64,000 bases of DNA from DATCKG01 sp036562385 (GTDB lineage: Bacteria > Bacillota > Sulfobacillia > Symbiobacteriales > Symbiobacteriaceae), in NCBI GenBank assembly GCA_036562385.1, contig DATCKG010000048.1, positions 1 through 64,000 on the forward strand, read 5' to 3'. Both the position numbers and the translations under genes were made by a program. Below, piece by piece: positions 27,641 through 35,575 of this stretch; the first letter of the stretch is position 1, and the number at the start of each line of letters is the position of its first letter. The notes beneath the pieces were generated by a model. It was not told where the DNA came from and searched no databases. It saw only the letters and a program-made list of their open reading frames with translations.

Positions 27641-28570
27641 CTACTCGATCCGGTCCAGCAAACGCTTCAGGAGCAGGGACTTATCCACCGCGGCAACCCC
27701 CAGGCAGAAGTCGGCGCCACCGTAGTAGACGTAAAATGCCCCTCCTATCTCCACGGAACCGCAGGAGAACACGACGTTGGGCACCAGACCGTTGCGCTCC
27801 CATTCCAGTTCTGGTTCCAGGATGGGATGACCGTAGCGGGCCAGCACCTTGGTCGGATCGTCACGGTCCAGGAGCGCAACGCCCAGTCGGTACACCTTGT
27901 GCTCATCGACAGCGTGGTAGAAGAGTACCCACCCTTCCTCCGTCAGGTGGGGCGGACCGGCAATCCCGATCTTCCGGGATTCCCAACCGCCAGGGATCGT
28001 CTCCATCAGAATCCGGTGATCGGTCCAGTTTTCCAGATCGGTGGAAGAGGCGATCCAGATATGGGGGATGCGGCGGTGCAGCAGGTAGTACCGGCCGTTG
28101 ATCTGCTGCGGAAACAGGGCCACATCCTTGTTCTCTTCATCAAGTAGAATTCGACGTCCCTGCCACTGGATCAGGTTCTTGGACCAGCACAGCGCAGGCC
28201 GATAGTCTTGCCAAGACCGGCCGCCAAAGGCGGTGTAGGTCATATAGTATGTGTCTCCGAGCTTGGTGATCCTGGGATCTTCTACCCCCCAGGCCTCCTG
28301 GTCACCCTCCCCGGTAAATACCGGCTTGTCAAAGCGGGAGAAGCGAACGCCGTCACTGGAGACAGCCAGTCCGATGGAGGAGACGAACTTCTCCTCAGGG
28401 AGAGGCTCGGGAGTGTCAAGCCTGTATGGGCGGTCCAAAGCGCGGTACAAGAGCCAAACCAATCCGTTGTCATAGATAGCGCCGGCGTTGAAAACGGCTG
28501 CCCGTTCCCACTCATGCTCCCAGATCGGGGTCAGAATAGGTTTCTGAGACAGGCGTTCAAGTCGAATCAC
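27641..28570 (-). CDS. Glycoside hydrolase family 130 phosphorylase (copy 2)
   Basis: A 309-residue paralogue of the next gene downstream. It shares the MIRLERLSQKPILTP start, AAVFNAGAIYDNGLVWLLYR, GVEDPRITKLGDTYYMTYT and LVPNVVFSCG, but the two differ along their whole length, so the duplication is old and the substrates may differ. Its GTG start overlaps the end of the oxidoreductase gene by 14 bp. As a cytoplasmic phosphorylase it would act on sugars imported by the ABC transporter of the same operon. Confidence 0.85.
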   Translation of the reverse strand: MIRLERLSQKPILTPIWEHEWERAAVFNAGAIYDNGLVWLLYRALDRPYRLDTPEPLPEEKFVSSIGLAVSSDGVRFSRFDKPVFTGEGDQEAWGVEDPRITKLGDTYYMTYTAFGGRSWQDYRPALCWSKNLIQWQGRRILLDEENKDVALFPQQINGRYYLLHRRIPHIWIASSTDLENWTDHRILMETIPGGWESRKIGIAGPPHLTEEGWVLFYHAVDEHKVYRLGVALLDRDDPTKVLARYGHPILEPELEWERNGLVPNVVFSCGSVEIGGAFYVYYGGADFCLGVAAVDKSLLLKRLLDRIE

Positions 28571-29738
28571 TCATGTCCTCTCCTTGTGTCTCTTTGTAAA
28601 TCGTATGTTCGACGGCATCCAAAGCGAGACTGACACTGCGAATGGCATCCTGCAGCGTGACCTCGGGGGTGTAGTCTGGCTCCTGGATCGAACGGATGAA
28701 GTCCAGCATCCCCGCCTGGATGGCTCGCGCGTAAATCGCCGGCTTTCCCTCCGGGCAGTTGAGGTGCAGGCGGACGAAGTGGGTGGCCCGCCGCTTCAGA
28801 CCGCGGCCCATCATCTCCGCGTCAGCACCCTGATAGGTTTCCACCACCTCAAGGGTAGCCCGCACCGGTGCCGTGAGTCCGGCGCCCACAGGCAGATAGC
28901 CCGCTTTGGCGGTCTGCTGCAGGTACTCCAGGCCTTCCTCGTCCACGTAGGCCTCCACCTGCAGATCCACCGGCATCCAACCCAGGACCAGCACGTAACC
29001 CATGTCAAAGACCAGCCGGAACTGGGTGCGCTCCACCCGCCTGGGCTTGTCGAAGGCGTGATAGAACGTGCCCGGGACATCGCCATAGCGGGTCACGGCC
29101 AGCACACGGTCCGCAAAGGAATGGGACGGGCGCCGCCATGCCTCGCTGTAGACCAGGACGCCCGGGGCCCCGGCCAGTTGGCTGGCGATGTCGAAGAAGT
29201 GCACCCCGTGCTCCACCAGGATCGTTCCACTAACTTCCGGGTTCCAGAACCAGTGGTGAGGGGGCAGCTGTTCATCGCAGGCGTCGTTCTCGAGGTTCAT
29301 GTGGCGCAGCGATCCCAAGATCCCGGACCGGCTCAGGGCCACGGCCCAGCGATACAGAGGGTTGAACCGCAGGACATAATCGATGCCGACCTTCAGGCCG
29401 GTGGCCTCAGCCGCCCGCGCAATGGCCTGCACATGCTCCCGAGTAGTGGCCAGCGGCTTTTCCACCCAGACATGCTTCCCGTGCCGAAGCGCCTCCAACA
29501 CCGCCGGCGCATGGGCAGCCGGCGGGGAAGCCACATAGACGATATCCACGTCCGGTCGAGAGACCAGATCGAGGAGGCTGGTGCACACGGAGGCTCCGTA
29601 CCGTTCCGCCACAACCCGGGCCCGGTTCGGATCGGTATTGTAAACCGCAGTCGCCTTCACCTCGGCCAGCGGAGCAAAGGAGGCCATTGCAAAACGTCCG
29701 AAGCCGCCCGCACCCACGACACCGATGCGTAAGGGCAT
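28557..29738 (-). CDS. Gfo/Idh/MocA-family oxidoreductase
   Basis: A 393-residue NAD(P)-dependent sugar oxidoreductase. The Rossmann loop is IGVVGAGGFGRFA at the N-terminus, followed by YVASPPAAHAP and the EKPLATT motif with the conserved lysine (VWVEKPLATTREHVQ). The C-terminal half is the alpha/beta substrate domain, with HGVHFFDIASQLAG carrying a likely catalytic His. I prefer ATG 29738; a GTG at 29753 sits inside the Shine-Dalgarno sequence. It probably oxidises or epimerises a sugar handled by the neighbouring GH130 enzymes. Confidence 0.85.
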   Translation of the reverse strand: MPLRIGVVGAGGFGRFAMASFAPLAEVKATAVYNTDPNRARVVAERYGASVCTSLLDLVSRPDVDIVYVASPPAAHAPAVLEALRHGKHVWVEKPLATTREHVQAIARAAEATGLKVGIDYVLRFNPLYRWAVALSRSGILGSLRHMNLENDACDEQLPPHHWFWNPEVSGTILVEHGVHFFDIASQLAGAPGVLVYSEAWRRPSHSFADRVLAVTRYGDVPGTFYHAFDKPRRVERTQFRLVFDMGYVLVLGWMPVDLQVEAYVDEEGLEYLQQTAKAGYLPVGAGLTAPVRATLEVVETYQGADAEMMGRGLKRRATHFVRLHLNCPEGKPAIYARAIQAGMLDFIRSIQEPDYTPEVTLQDAIRSVSLALDAVEHTIYKETQGEDMSDST

Positions 29739-29756
29739 AGGCGTATTAGCCACCTC

Positions 29757-30590
29757 CTACCGGAATATGAACTGGAAACCGGAAAGGAACCGCTTGCTGA
29801 AGATCAGGAACGTAATCACGATGGGCAGGGTCAGGAGCACACTGGCAGCGTACAGGGGACCCGGGTAGGTTCCGTACGGCCCCTTCATGGTGGCGAGGAG
29901 GACGTTGAGGGTCATCAGGTTCTGATCCTTCACCACCAGCAGGTCCCACAGCAGTTCCGACCAGCGCTCCATGAACAGGACAAGCCCGACCACCGTGGCG
30001 ATGGTTGTGCTCATGGGGAGGATAACCCGCACGAGCACGGTCCACTCACTGGCGCCATCGACCCGGGCCGCCTCCAGCAGCTCCTTGTCTATGGAAGCAA
30101 AGAAGCTGCTGAACATGAAGATGGCCCAAAGGTTGACCGCCTTCGGTAGGATCATGCCCATGTACGTATTATACAAGCCTAGGTACTTAATGATAAGGAA
30201 CGTTGGAATCAGAAGGATAATCGACGGGTAGAACATCTGGAACAGGAGAAAGGAGCGAACCACCCGTGCCCCCCGGAACGGCAGCCGGGCCAGGGCGTAG
30301 CCCACCATCGCTCCTACCACCAGCATGGCCAGGGTGTCCACCCCGGTGACCACGAAGCTGTTGAAGAACGCCCTGAACCAGGGCCGGGGCAGCCCGGTTT
30401 CGCCTCCGGTGAGCAGGAACTCGTAGGAGCGGAGGGTCAGGGTGGTGGGGATGACCCGGCGATCCACCTCATTCCAGGGCGCCAACGACTGCAGCACCAT
30501 GTACAGGTACGGGAAAATGGAGAAGCTCGCCCCGAGAATCGCCACGGTGTACAGAGCCGCCAACTTGAGGCGCTTATTCTTCGTAACCAT
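29757..30590 (-). CDS. Sugar ABC transporter permease, MalG type
   Basis: A 277-residue inner-membrane permease with six hydrophobic segments, starting with LAALYTVAILGASFSIFPYL. The cytoplasmic coupling loop has the pattern LEAARVDGASEWTVLVRVILP. ATG 30590 has GGGGGAGAG just upstream and overlaps the preceding permease gene by 17 bp. It forms a heterodimer with the MalF-type subunit. No ATPase gene is in the operon, so a shared MsmK-type ATPase from elsewhere is expected. Confidence 0.87.
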   Translation of the reverse strand: MVTKNKRLKLAALYTVAILGASFSIFPYLYMVLQSLAPWNEVDRRVIPTTLTLRSYEFLLTGGETGLPRPWFRAFFNSFVVTGVDTLAMLVVGAMVGYALARLPFRGARVVRSFLLFQMFYPSIILLIPTFLIIKYLGLYNTYMGMILPKAVNLWAIFMFSSFFASIDKELLEAARVDGASEWTVLVRVILPMSTTIATVVGLVLFMERWSELLWDLLVVKDQNLMTLNVLLATMKGPYGTYPGPLYAASVLLTLPIVITFLIFSKRFLSGFQFIFR

Positions 30591-31461
30591 AGGCTCTCCC
30601 CCACCGCGTGATGATCCAGCGGACGACAGCAACGCCCGCGAAGGTGGCCAGCGCGTTCAGGATCGCCACGGCAGAAGCGTACCCGGCCTTGAAACTGGCA
30701 AAGGCCTGGCTGTAGATCTCCAACTGCCAGGTATGGGTGGCCAGGTTCGGACCGCCGCCGGTCAGGACGTAGGGCTCGGTGAAGATGCCGAACATCAGCC
30801 CCACCGCCAGCACGATCACGGTGTAAAACGCCGGATACAGCATGGGCACCGTGATCTTGCGGAATTGCGTCCACCATCCGGCACCGTCCAGCGCCGCGGC
30901 CTCGTACATCTCACGAGGAATCGAGCGGAGCGCCGCCAGGAAAACCAGGGCATAGTAGCCTGAGAACTTCCAGGCGATCAGCGCCGTAATCACCATCGTA
31001 GCCCACCAGGGGTGGGAAAGCCACGGAGGCTGAAAGCCAAGAAGGGAGACAATCAGCTTGTTGGCCGGGCTGTTGACGGCAATCAGCCCTTTGGTTACGA
31101 GGGCCATGGCCACGCCGCTGGCAAGGTAAGGCAGGAAGAAAGCCACCGTAAAGATGTTTCCCCACACCGTCAGGGAATTAAGCAGCAGCGCGATGGCCAG
31201 GGAGATGGCAAGGGTGAGCGGCACAAAAAGCACCATGAACTTGAACGCGTTGACGAAAGCCGCCGCCACCTTGGGACTCTGGAACGCCGTGATGAAGTTG
31301 TCCAGACCCACGAAGTTGCGCTTTGGCGAAACCAGATTCCAATCCGTCCCTGCCAGGGCGATGGCCCAGAACAAGGGGATCACGAAAAAGACCAACGTGT
31401 AGATTATATAAGGGGCTGTCAAAAGCCAGCCCCTTACCTCGTAGTACTTGCGCATACCCAT
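30574..31461 (-). CDS. Sugar ABC transporter permease, MalF type
   Basis: A 295-residue permease with about six membrane helices; the first is LTAPYIIYTLVFFVIPLFWAI. The coupling loop is YEAAALDGAGWWTQFRKITVP. It lies 3 bp after the binding-protein gene and overlaps the MalG-type gene. Order (binding protein, MalF, MalG) is the usual one for carbohydrate importers of the CUT1 class. Confidence 0.87.
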   Translation of the reverse strand: MGMRKYYEVRGWLLTAPYIIYTLVFFVIPLFWAIALAGTDWNLVSPKRNFVGLDNFITAFQSPKVAAAFVNAFKFMVLFVPLTLAISLAIALLLNSLTVWGNIFTVAFFLPYLASGVAMALVTKGLIAVNSPANKLIVSLLGFQPPWLSHPWWATMVITALIAWKFSGYYALVFLAALRSIPREMYEAAALDGAGWWTQFRKITVPMLYPAFYTVIVLAVGLMFGIFTEPYVLTGGGPNLATHTWQLEIYSQAFASFKAGYASAVAILNALATFAGVAVVRWIITRWGRAYGYEE

Positions 31462-31464
31462 GAC

Positions 31465-32793
31465 CTACTTCAGCATGTTCTCCCAACTGGTCTTCACAGC
31501 TTCGAACGCCTGTTCCGGGGTGACCGTGCCGTTGATCAGCGGGATCATCATGACTTCCGTCATGTTGTTCTGCAGATCCGTGAACTCCTTGCGCATGATC
31601 GGCGGAACCGCCGTGGGCACGGCATCTGCATAGACCTTCAGACCCGCGTTCTGCTCAAAGTACTGCTTGAAAGCCTCGTTGGCGGTCAGGTCGCCGCGGG
31701 CAGGCGTCAGACCGGTCATCTCCAACCAGGTGGCGTCGTTTTCCGGATTGGAGAGGACCCACTTGATAAAGTCCCACACAGCCTGCTGCTCGGCTTCCGT
31801 GGCGTGCTTGTAGATCACGATACCCTTGGCGTCGGCAAAGGTCTTGGGAGTCTTGCCCTCCGGGAAGTTGTCAGGCACAGGCGGGGGCGTGAATACCACA
31901 TTCTCGCCAATCTTCAGCTCGGGGAACTTCTCGGCCCAGTAGGGCAGCTGCCACGGGCCCACGACCGCCCAGATGGTCAAACCGGTCTCGAAGGGATCGG
32001 TGGCCTCGGCAGTCAGCAGCAGCCCCTTGTCGTTCAGATCCTTGATGAACTGCAGCACCGCCACGGCTGCGTCCTTGTCCGCGGTCACCTTGTTCTCCGT
32101 CAGGAACGGTGTGCCATCAGAGGCGGCATAGTAGAAGGTGAAGAAGTCAAACCAGCGCTCCCACCACTTCTGCGGGTCGATCAGTTCCTTCCGGGCCCAC
32201 AGGTACTTGTCCGGATACTGGGCCTTCAGCTTCTCGCCCACCGCCAGGATTTCACTGTAGGTGCGCGGCGGTTCGTTGAAGCCCAGTTCCTTCAGGATGT
32301 CCATCCGCCAGGCGCAGAGCATGGCGTTGGAGTAGATGGGCAGAATGTACTGGTGGCCGTCGGCGAACTTCCAACCCTCTACCAGTTCCTCGGCCTTACG
32401 GGCCTTGATCAGGTCCTGGTAGCCAGGGAGCGTGTCCAGGGGCACCAGTGCTTCACTTTCGACCAACTGAGCGCCGAATCCGACAAAGATGTTTTCCGAT
32501 GCCGTCAGCTTCTGACCGCTGGACAGGGCCGTCAAGATACCCGCCTCAGAGCTGGGGGACTCAGGAATCGGAGCGACTTCAATCTTGACGTTGGGGTGTT
32601 CTTCCATGTACTTGTCGGCCATCGTCTTCCAGAACTGCTCCTGGGTCGGGTTGGGCGCAGACCAGAAGACAATGCTGACCTGATCCCCAGACCCGCCTTC
32701 AGGAGGTTTGGACCGGCCGCCGCAACCGCCCAGAACCAGCGTCAGGGCCAGTGCGGCTGCCATGATGAGCGCCACTCTACTCTTCCTGAGCAC
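31465..32793 (-). CDS. Extracellular sugar-binding lipoprotein
   Basis: A 442-residue family 1 solute-binding protein. The N-terminus is a lipoprotein signal ending in LVLGGCGG, so it is anchored outside the membrane. The mature part has VSIVFWSAPNPTQEQFWKTM and DKYMEEHPNVKIEVAPIP, typical of CUT1 binding proteins, and aromatic-rich stretches expected in a sugar cleft (QKWWERWFDFFTFYY). I start at GTG 32793, with AAGGGGTG seven bases upstream. It delivers its ligand to the two following permeases. Confidence 0.88.
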   Translation of the reverse strand: MLRKSRVALIMAAALALTLVLGGCGGRSKPPEGGSGDQVSIVFWSAPNPTQEQFWKTMADKYMEEHPNVKIEVAPIPESPSSEAGILTALSSGQKLTASENIFVGFGAQLVESEALVPLDTLPGYQDLIKARKAEELVEGWKFADGHQYILPIYSNAMLCAWRMDILKELGFNEPPRTYSEILAVGEKLKAQYPDKYLWARKELIDPQKWWERWFDFFTFYYAASDGTPFLTENKVTADKDAAVAVLQFIKDLNDKGLLLTAEATDPFETGLTIWAVVGPWQLPYWAEKFPELKIGENVVFTPPPVPDNFPEGKTPKTFADAKGIVIYKHATEAEQQAVWDFIKWVLSNPENDATWLEMTGLTPARGDLTANEAFKQYFEQNAGLKVYADAVPTAVPPIMRKEFTDLQNNMTEVMMIPLINGTVTPEQAFEAVKTSWENMLK

Positions 32794-32851
32794 TGATCTC
32801 ACCCCTTGTGAGAATTTCGCCTTATGTCAACCGTCCGTTGCCGGCGGTGAC

Positions 32852-33844
32852 CTAAGCCGTTGAGGCACGAACAACCAAGGAAACGTGCATCATGGCCGTA
32901 ACCGGCGTCAGATCGGGCCTGGTAAGCCGCTCCAGGAGCCGCTGAGCCGCCAGGCGTCCCATCTCCGCCTTGTCCACCCGTACGGTGGTCAAAGCCGGTT
33001 CCGCCATGCTGGCCAGAGGTACGTCGTCGAATCCCACCAGCCCCAGTTCGCTGGGAACGGCAATCCCCTTGGCCCTGGCTAGAGCCAGGATATGCAGAGC
33101 TGTCATGTCATTTCCCGCCACAATGGCCAGCGGGAACGGGTAGGTCGCAATCAGATGGTCCAGCACCTGCTGGGCCTTCAGCCAACCCCGGCCTACCTCG
33201 CAAATCTCATACCGCAAGTCGGTGCGGCCGGAGGCGGCGATGGCCTGGCTGAAGCCCCGGGCTCGCGCCGCAAAAGACGCATCGTCCAGGGTCTCGCACA
33301 GGTACGCGAGATTCTGGTACCCCCGGGAGAGCACGAAGCACGTCACAGCCTCCGCCCCGCCCACGTTGTCGGATACCACGGAGTCGACGCCGTGGACGTG
33401 TTTGTCGATCACCACCACCGGCAGCTTACGCTGGACGCCCTCCCTGGCCAGCTGATCAGGAGTGTCGGCGCCCAGCAAAATCAGCCCGTCATATCGGGAG
33501 AAGGTCTCGTTTAAGAGCACATCGAAAGGCTCCTCGGGATCATAGGGACAGAGGGCAAGCTCATGCCCCTCCTCGCGCATCACCTTGTCGATGGCACTCA
33601 GTACTTCGCCATAGAAGGAATCCCCCACCATGCCGTAGCCTTCCAACCGCCTGGGGATGGCGATGCCGATCCGGTTGGGGAGGGCCGTACCTGATCGCTG
33701 CTCCCGTTGCATTGAACGAAGGACTGCCCTCACCCGTTCGGCCAGTTCAGGGCTGACGTTGCCCTGCCCGTTCATCACCCTGGAAACAGTGGCAGGAGAT
33801 ACGCCGGCCCGTCGGGCAATCTCTCTCATGCTCCATCGCTTCAC
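32852..33844 (-). CDS. LacI-family transcriptional repressor
   Basis: A 330-residue LacI/GalR regulator. The HTH is SMREIARRAGVSPATVSRVM (residues about 4-23), followed by the hinge helix region and a periplasmic-binding-like effector domain with IGIAIPRRLEG, YDGLILLGADTP and VGFDDVPLASMAEPALTTVR. GTG 33844 is the start that places the HTH at the N-terminus; longer readings add unrelated residues. It heads the sugar operon in the same direction, and an operator-like palindrome lies between its promoter and start, so autoregulation of the operon is likely. Confidence 0.88.
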   Translation of the reverse strand: MKRWSMREIARRAGVSPATVSRVMNGQGNVSPELAERVRAVLRSMQREQRSGTALPNRIGIAIPRRLEGYGMVGDSFYGEVLSAIDKVMREEGHELALCPYDPEEPFDVLLNETFSRYDGLILLGADTPDQLAREGVQRKLPVVVIDKHVHGVDSVVSDNVGGAEAVTCFVLSRGYQNLAYLCETLDDASFAARARGFSQAIAASGRTDLRYEICEVGRGWLKAQQVLDHLIATYPFPLAIVAGNDMTALHILALARAKGIAVPSELGLVGFDDVPLASMAEPALTTVRVDKAEMGRLAAQRLLERLTRPDLTPVTAMMHVSLVVRASTA

Positions 33845-33885
33845 AGAGGTGCTCCACTCCTCGGGAGTCTTCCGAGCCCCTGGCA

Positions 33886-33902
33886 GGAAACACAATGTTT
33901 CC
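33886..33902. promoter_or_regulatory. LacI-type operator palindrome
   Basis: GGAAAC-N5-GTTTCC, a perfect interrupted palindrome, lies between the predicted lacI promoter and the lacI start codon, where a bound repressor would block transcription. A second related palindrome, GAAACAGTTTC, is at 34088-34098, 199 bp away centre to centre. Confidence 0.5.
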
Positions 33903-33922
33903 CGCTGTTTCTCCCCACCGCC

Positions 33923-33951
33923 AACGTACAATGCTGCACTCTCCCTGTCAA
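33923..33951 (-). promoter_or_regulatory. Promoter of lacI and the sugar operon
   Basis: Leftward TTGACA (33951-33946) and TACGTT (33928-33923) are separated by 17 bases. The -35 is perfect, the -10 modest. It lies about 80 bp before the lacI start and directly upstream of the operator palindrome. Confidence 0.5.
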
Positions 33952-34126
33952 ACGTTCGAGGGTCGCAAAGCAGTGACCCTTTTGGTCAGTGCCTTTAGGC
34001 CTATGTAAAGAAATATCAACACACCGTGGCGCTTTTTCCGGGGTGTGGAGCGGGTGTCCATGCTTCCGGTCCCTGGCAGAAACGCGAGAAACAGTTTCGT
34101 TTCTGGATGGGAAAACTCACCGGTGC

Positions 34127-34157
34127 TTGACCCTGACGCTGCGTCATCCTGTAGGCT
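34127..34157 (+). promoter_or_regulatory. MerR-type promoter with 19-bp spacer and palindrome
   Basis: TTGACC (34127-34132) and TAGGCT (34152-34157) are separated by 19 bases, the over-long spacing typical of promoters activated by MerR-family proteins. The palindrome TGACGCTGCGTCA (34134-34146) sits within the spacer. The MerR gene starts 21 bp downstream. Confidence 0.65.
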
Positions 34158-34177
34158 CACCCCAGGGGGTGGAGATA

Positions 34178-34936
34178 GTGTACACCGTAAAGATGGTCGC
34201 AGACCTGGCAGGGGTCAGCATCCGCACCCTGCACTACTACGACCAGATCGGCCTGCTCCGCCCCGCCCCCGTGAGCCCGTCCGGCTACCGCCTGTACGCC
34301 GACGCGGACCTGGCCCGGCTGCAGCAGATTCTCTTCTACCGAGAACTCGGCTTCAGCTTGCAGCAGATCAAAGAAATCCTGGACCGCCCCGGCTTTGACC
34401 TGCGGGAGGCGCTGCAAAATCACCGGGAAATGCTGCTGGCGCAAAAGGAACGGCTGGAGCGGCTGATTCACACGGTGGACCGGACGCTGGAGCGCATGGA
34501 AAGGGGAATGCCGATGGAACCAAAGGACTGGAAGGAGCTCTTTGACGGGTTCGATCCGAGCCAGTACGAGGAAGAGGCCCGGCAGCGTTGGGGTAAGACC
34601 CAGGCCTATCAGGAATCGGTAGAGCGGGCCCGCCGCTACACCCGGGACGACTGGGAAAGCATCAAGAAGGAGAGCCAGGAGATTTACCAGCACCTGGCGG
34701 ACCTGATGGACCGGGCGCCGGACGACCCGGAGGTGCAGCACTGGATCGGCCGGTGGCACCAGCTGATCGACCAGCGGTTTTACACCTGCCCGCCGGATCT
34801 GTTCCGGTGCCTGGGCGAGATGTACCTGCAGGATGAGCGGTTCACCGCCAACATCGACCGGATCCGGAAGGGACTGGCCGCCTTCATGAAAGAGGCCATG
34901 GCCGTCTATGCGGACCGGCTGGCCACCCGCTCGTAA
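34178..34936 (+). CDS. MerR-family regulator, TipA-like
   Basis: A 252-residue regulator. The N-terminal winged HTH is clear (YTVKMVADLAGVSIRTLHYY, then DQIGLLRPAPVSPSGYRLY), followed by a dimerisation coiled coil (about 75-120) and a C-terminal helical domain (about 120-250) of the TipAS/antibiotic-recognition type, with FTANIDRIRKGLAAFM at the end. GTG 34178 follows GGGGGTGGAG. TipA-type proteins bind thiopeptide-like or other drugs and activate export genes, but no exporter is adjacent here. Its own promoter looks MerR-regulated. Confidence 0.82.
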   Translation: MYTVKMVADLAGVSIRTLHYYDQIGLLRPAPVSPSGYRLYADADLARLQQILFYRELGFSLQQIKEILDRPGFDLREALQNHREMLLAQKERLERLIHTVDRTLERMERGMPMEPKDWKELFDGFDPSQYEEEARQRWGKTQAYQESVERARRYTRDDWESIKKESQEIYQHLADLMDRAPDDPEVQHWIGRWHQLIDQRFYTCPPDLFRCLGEMYLQDERFTANIDRIRKGLAAFMKEAMAVYADRLATRS

Positions 34937-34951
34937 GTCACCCTTTGAGTC

Positions 34952-34986
34952 AAGCGCCTGCCTCCGGAGTTTGGGGGCAGGCGCTT
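34952..34986 (+). terminator. Hairpin downstream of the MerR gene
   Basis: A perfect 11-bp stem (AAGCGCCTGCC / GGCAGGCGCTT) with a 13-base loop, 15 bp after the MerR stop. The trailing TCGT is T-poor, so it is a moderate terminator. Confidence 0.6.
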
Positions 34987-35092
34987 TCGTACTGGATTGA
35001 CCCACCGCGGCAAGGTTCTTGTGAAAGCTCACAGGAAAACCGGAATTCGAAGCGAATACTCTAGTACCAGGGGAGAAGGAGGTGGGTGGCCG

Positions 35093-35404
35093 TTGCATTA
35101 CACCACCCCGAAGCAGTACCTCAGCGGCCATCCGATGAAGCGCAGCGAGACCCTCACAAGCCGCGCGGTCGGTGCGGGGACCGCCCGGATTCCCGTGCCG
35201 CTGGCCCGCTTTAGGGCTCCGTTGTGCGCGACAGCCGATCCTTCCATCCGCTGGGACAGCCCGTCGGGGCGCCGCCTTCGGGTGCGGGCCGTCGCGGCGG
35301 GCGAGCAGAGCGTGCTGCACAAAATCGCCCTCGTTTCCCAGGCAAGGTGCTGTCGCTGGACAGGTTTCCGTTCGGACCTGCCGGCGGCTGTCCCTTGCTT
35401 GTGA
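35093..35404 (+). CDS. Doubtful small protein behind a perfect Shine-Dalgarno
   Basis: A 103-codon frame starting at TTG, ten bases after AAGGAGGTG (35076-35084), an excellent anti-16S match. The predicted protein begins LHYTTPKQYLSGHPMKRSE and then turns Arg-, Ala- and Pro-rich without recognisable domains; its last codons run into a long inverted repeat. It may be a real short peptide whose upstream part only is translated, or a chance frame in a structured RNA. I cannot assign a family. Confidence 0.25.
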   Translation: MHYTTPKQYLSGHPMKRSETLTSRAVGAGTARIPVPLARFRAPLCATADPSIRWDSPSGRRLRVRAVAAGEQSVLHKIALVSQARCCRWTGFRSDLPAAVPCL

Positions 35405-35421
35405 ACGAGGGCGATCTTTGT
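35319..35421. repeat. 103-bp long-stem inverted repeat
   Basis: ACAAAATCGCCCTCGTT (35319-35335) is complementary to AACGAGGGCGATCTTTGT (35404-35421) with a single bulged base. Nested inside are GCAAGG / CCTTGC (35342-35347, 35393-35398) and a CAGGT / ACCTG hairpin near the centre. Rightward it is followed by CTTTCCCC. It looks like a folded RNA or a small palindromic element. Confidence 0.6.
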
Positions 35422-35447
35422 CTTTCCCCGCTCATCGCGTCACCGCC

Positions 35448-35515
35448 GTCTGCTCTGCGGAAACACCACGCTCCGGGCGCCTGGCGTCGGTGGAAACCCG
35501 CAGGCCACAGCAGAC
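35448..35515 (+). ncRNA. Candidate structured leader RNA of the ydcF-like gene
   Basis: Three coaxial stems can be drawn without mismatches except one bulge: GTCTGCT / AGCAGAC (7 bp), CTGCGG / CCGCAG (6 bp), then across a small internal loop CACCACGC / GCGT-C-GGTG (8 bp). Both strands of the internal loop read GGAAAC. It ends 60 bp before the start of the ydcF-like gene. I do not match it to a known riboswitch. Function as a cis-acting RNA is inferred from structure and position only. Confidence 0.4.
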
Positions 35516-35575
35516 CGGTCGGGCCATGGTGTTCTGGGCGCCGCAACCATATGTCTGCGCCGGGAGGAATGCCAC

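Noticed and set aside
34996..35035. CRP-like TGTGA...TCACA near 35020
   Set aside because: The half-sites are separated by four bases instead of six, and no CRP-type context is present.
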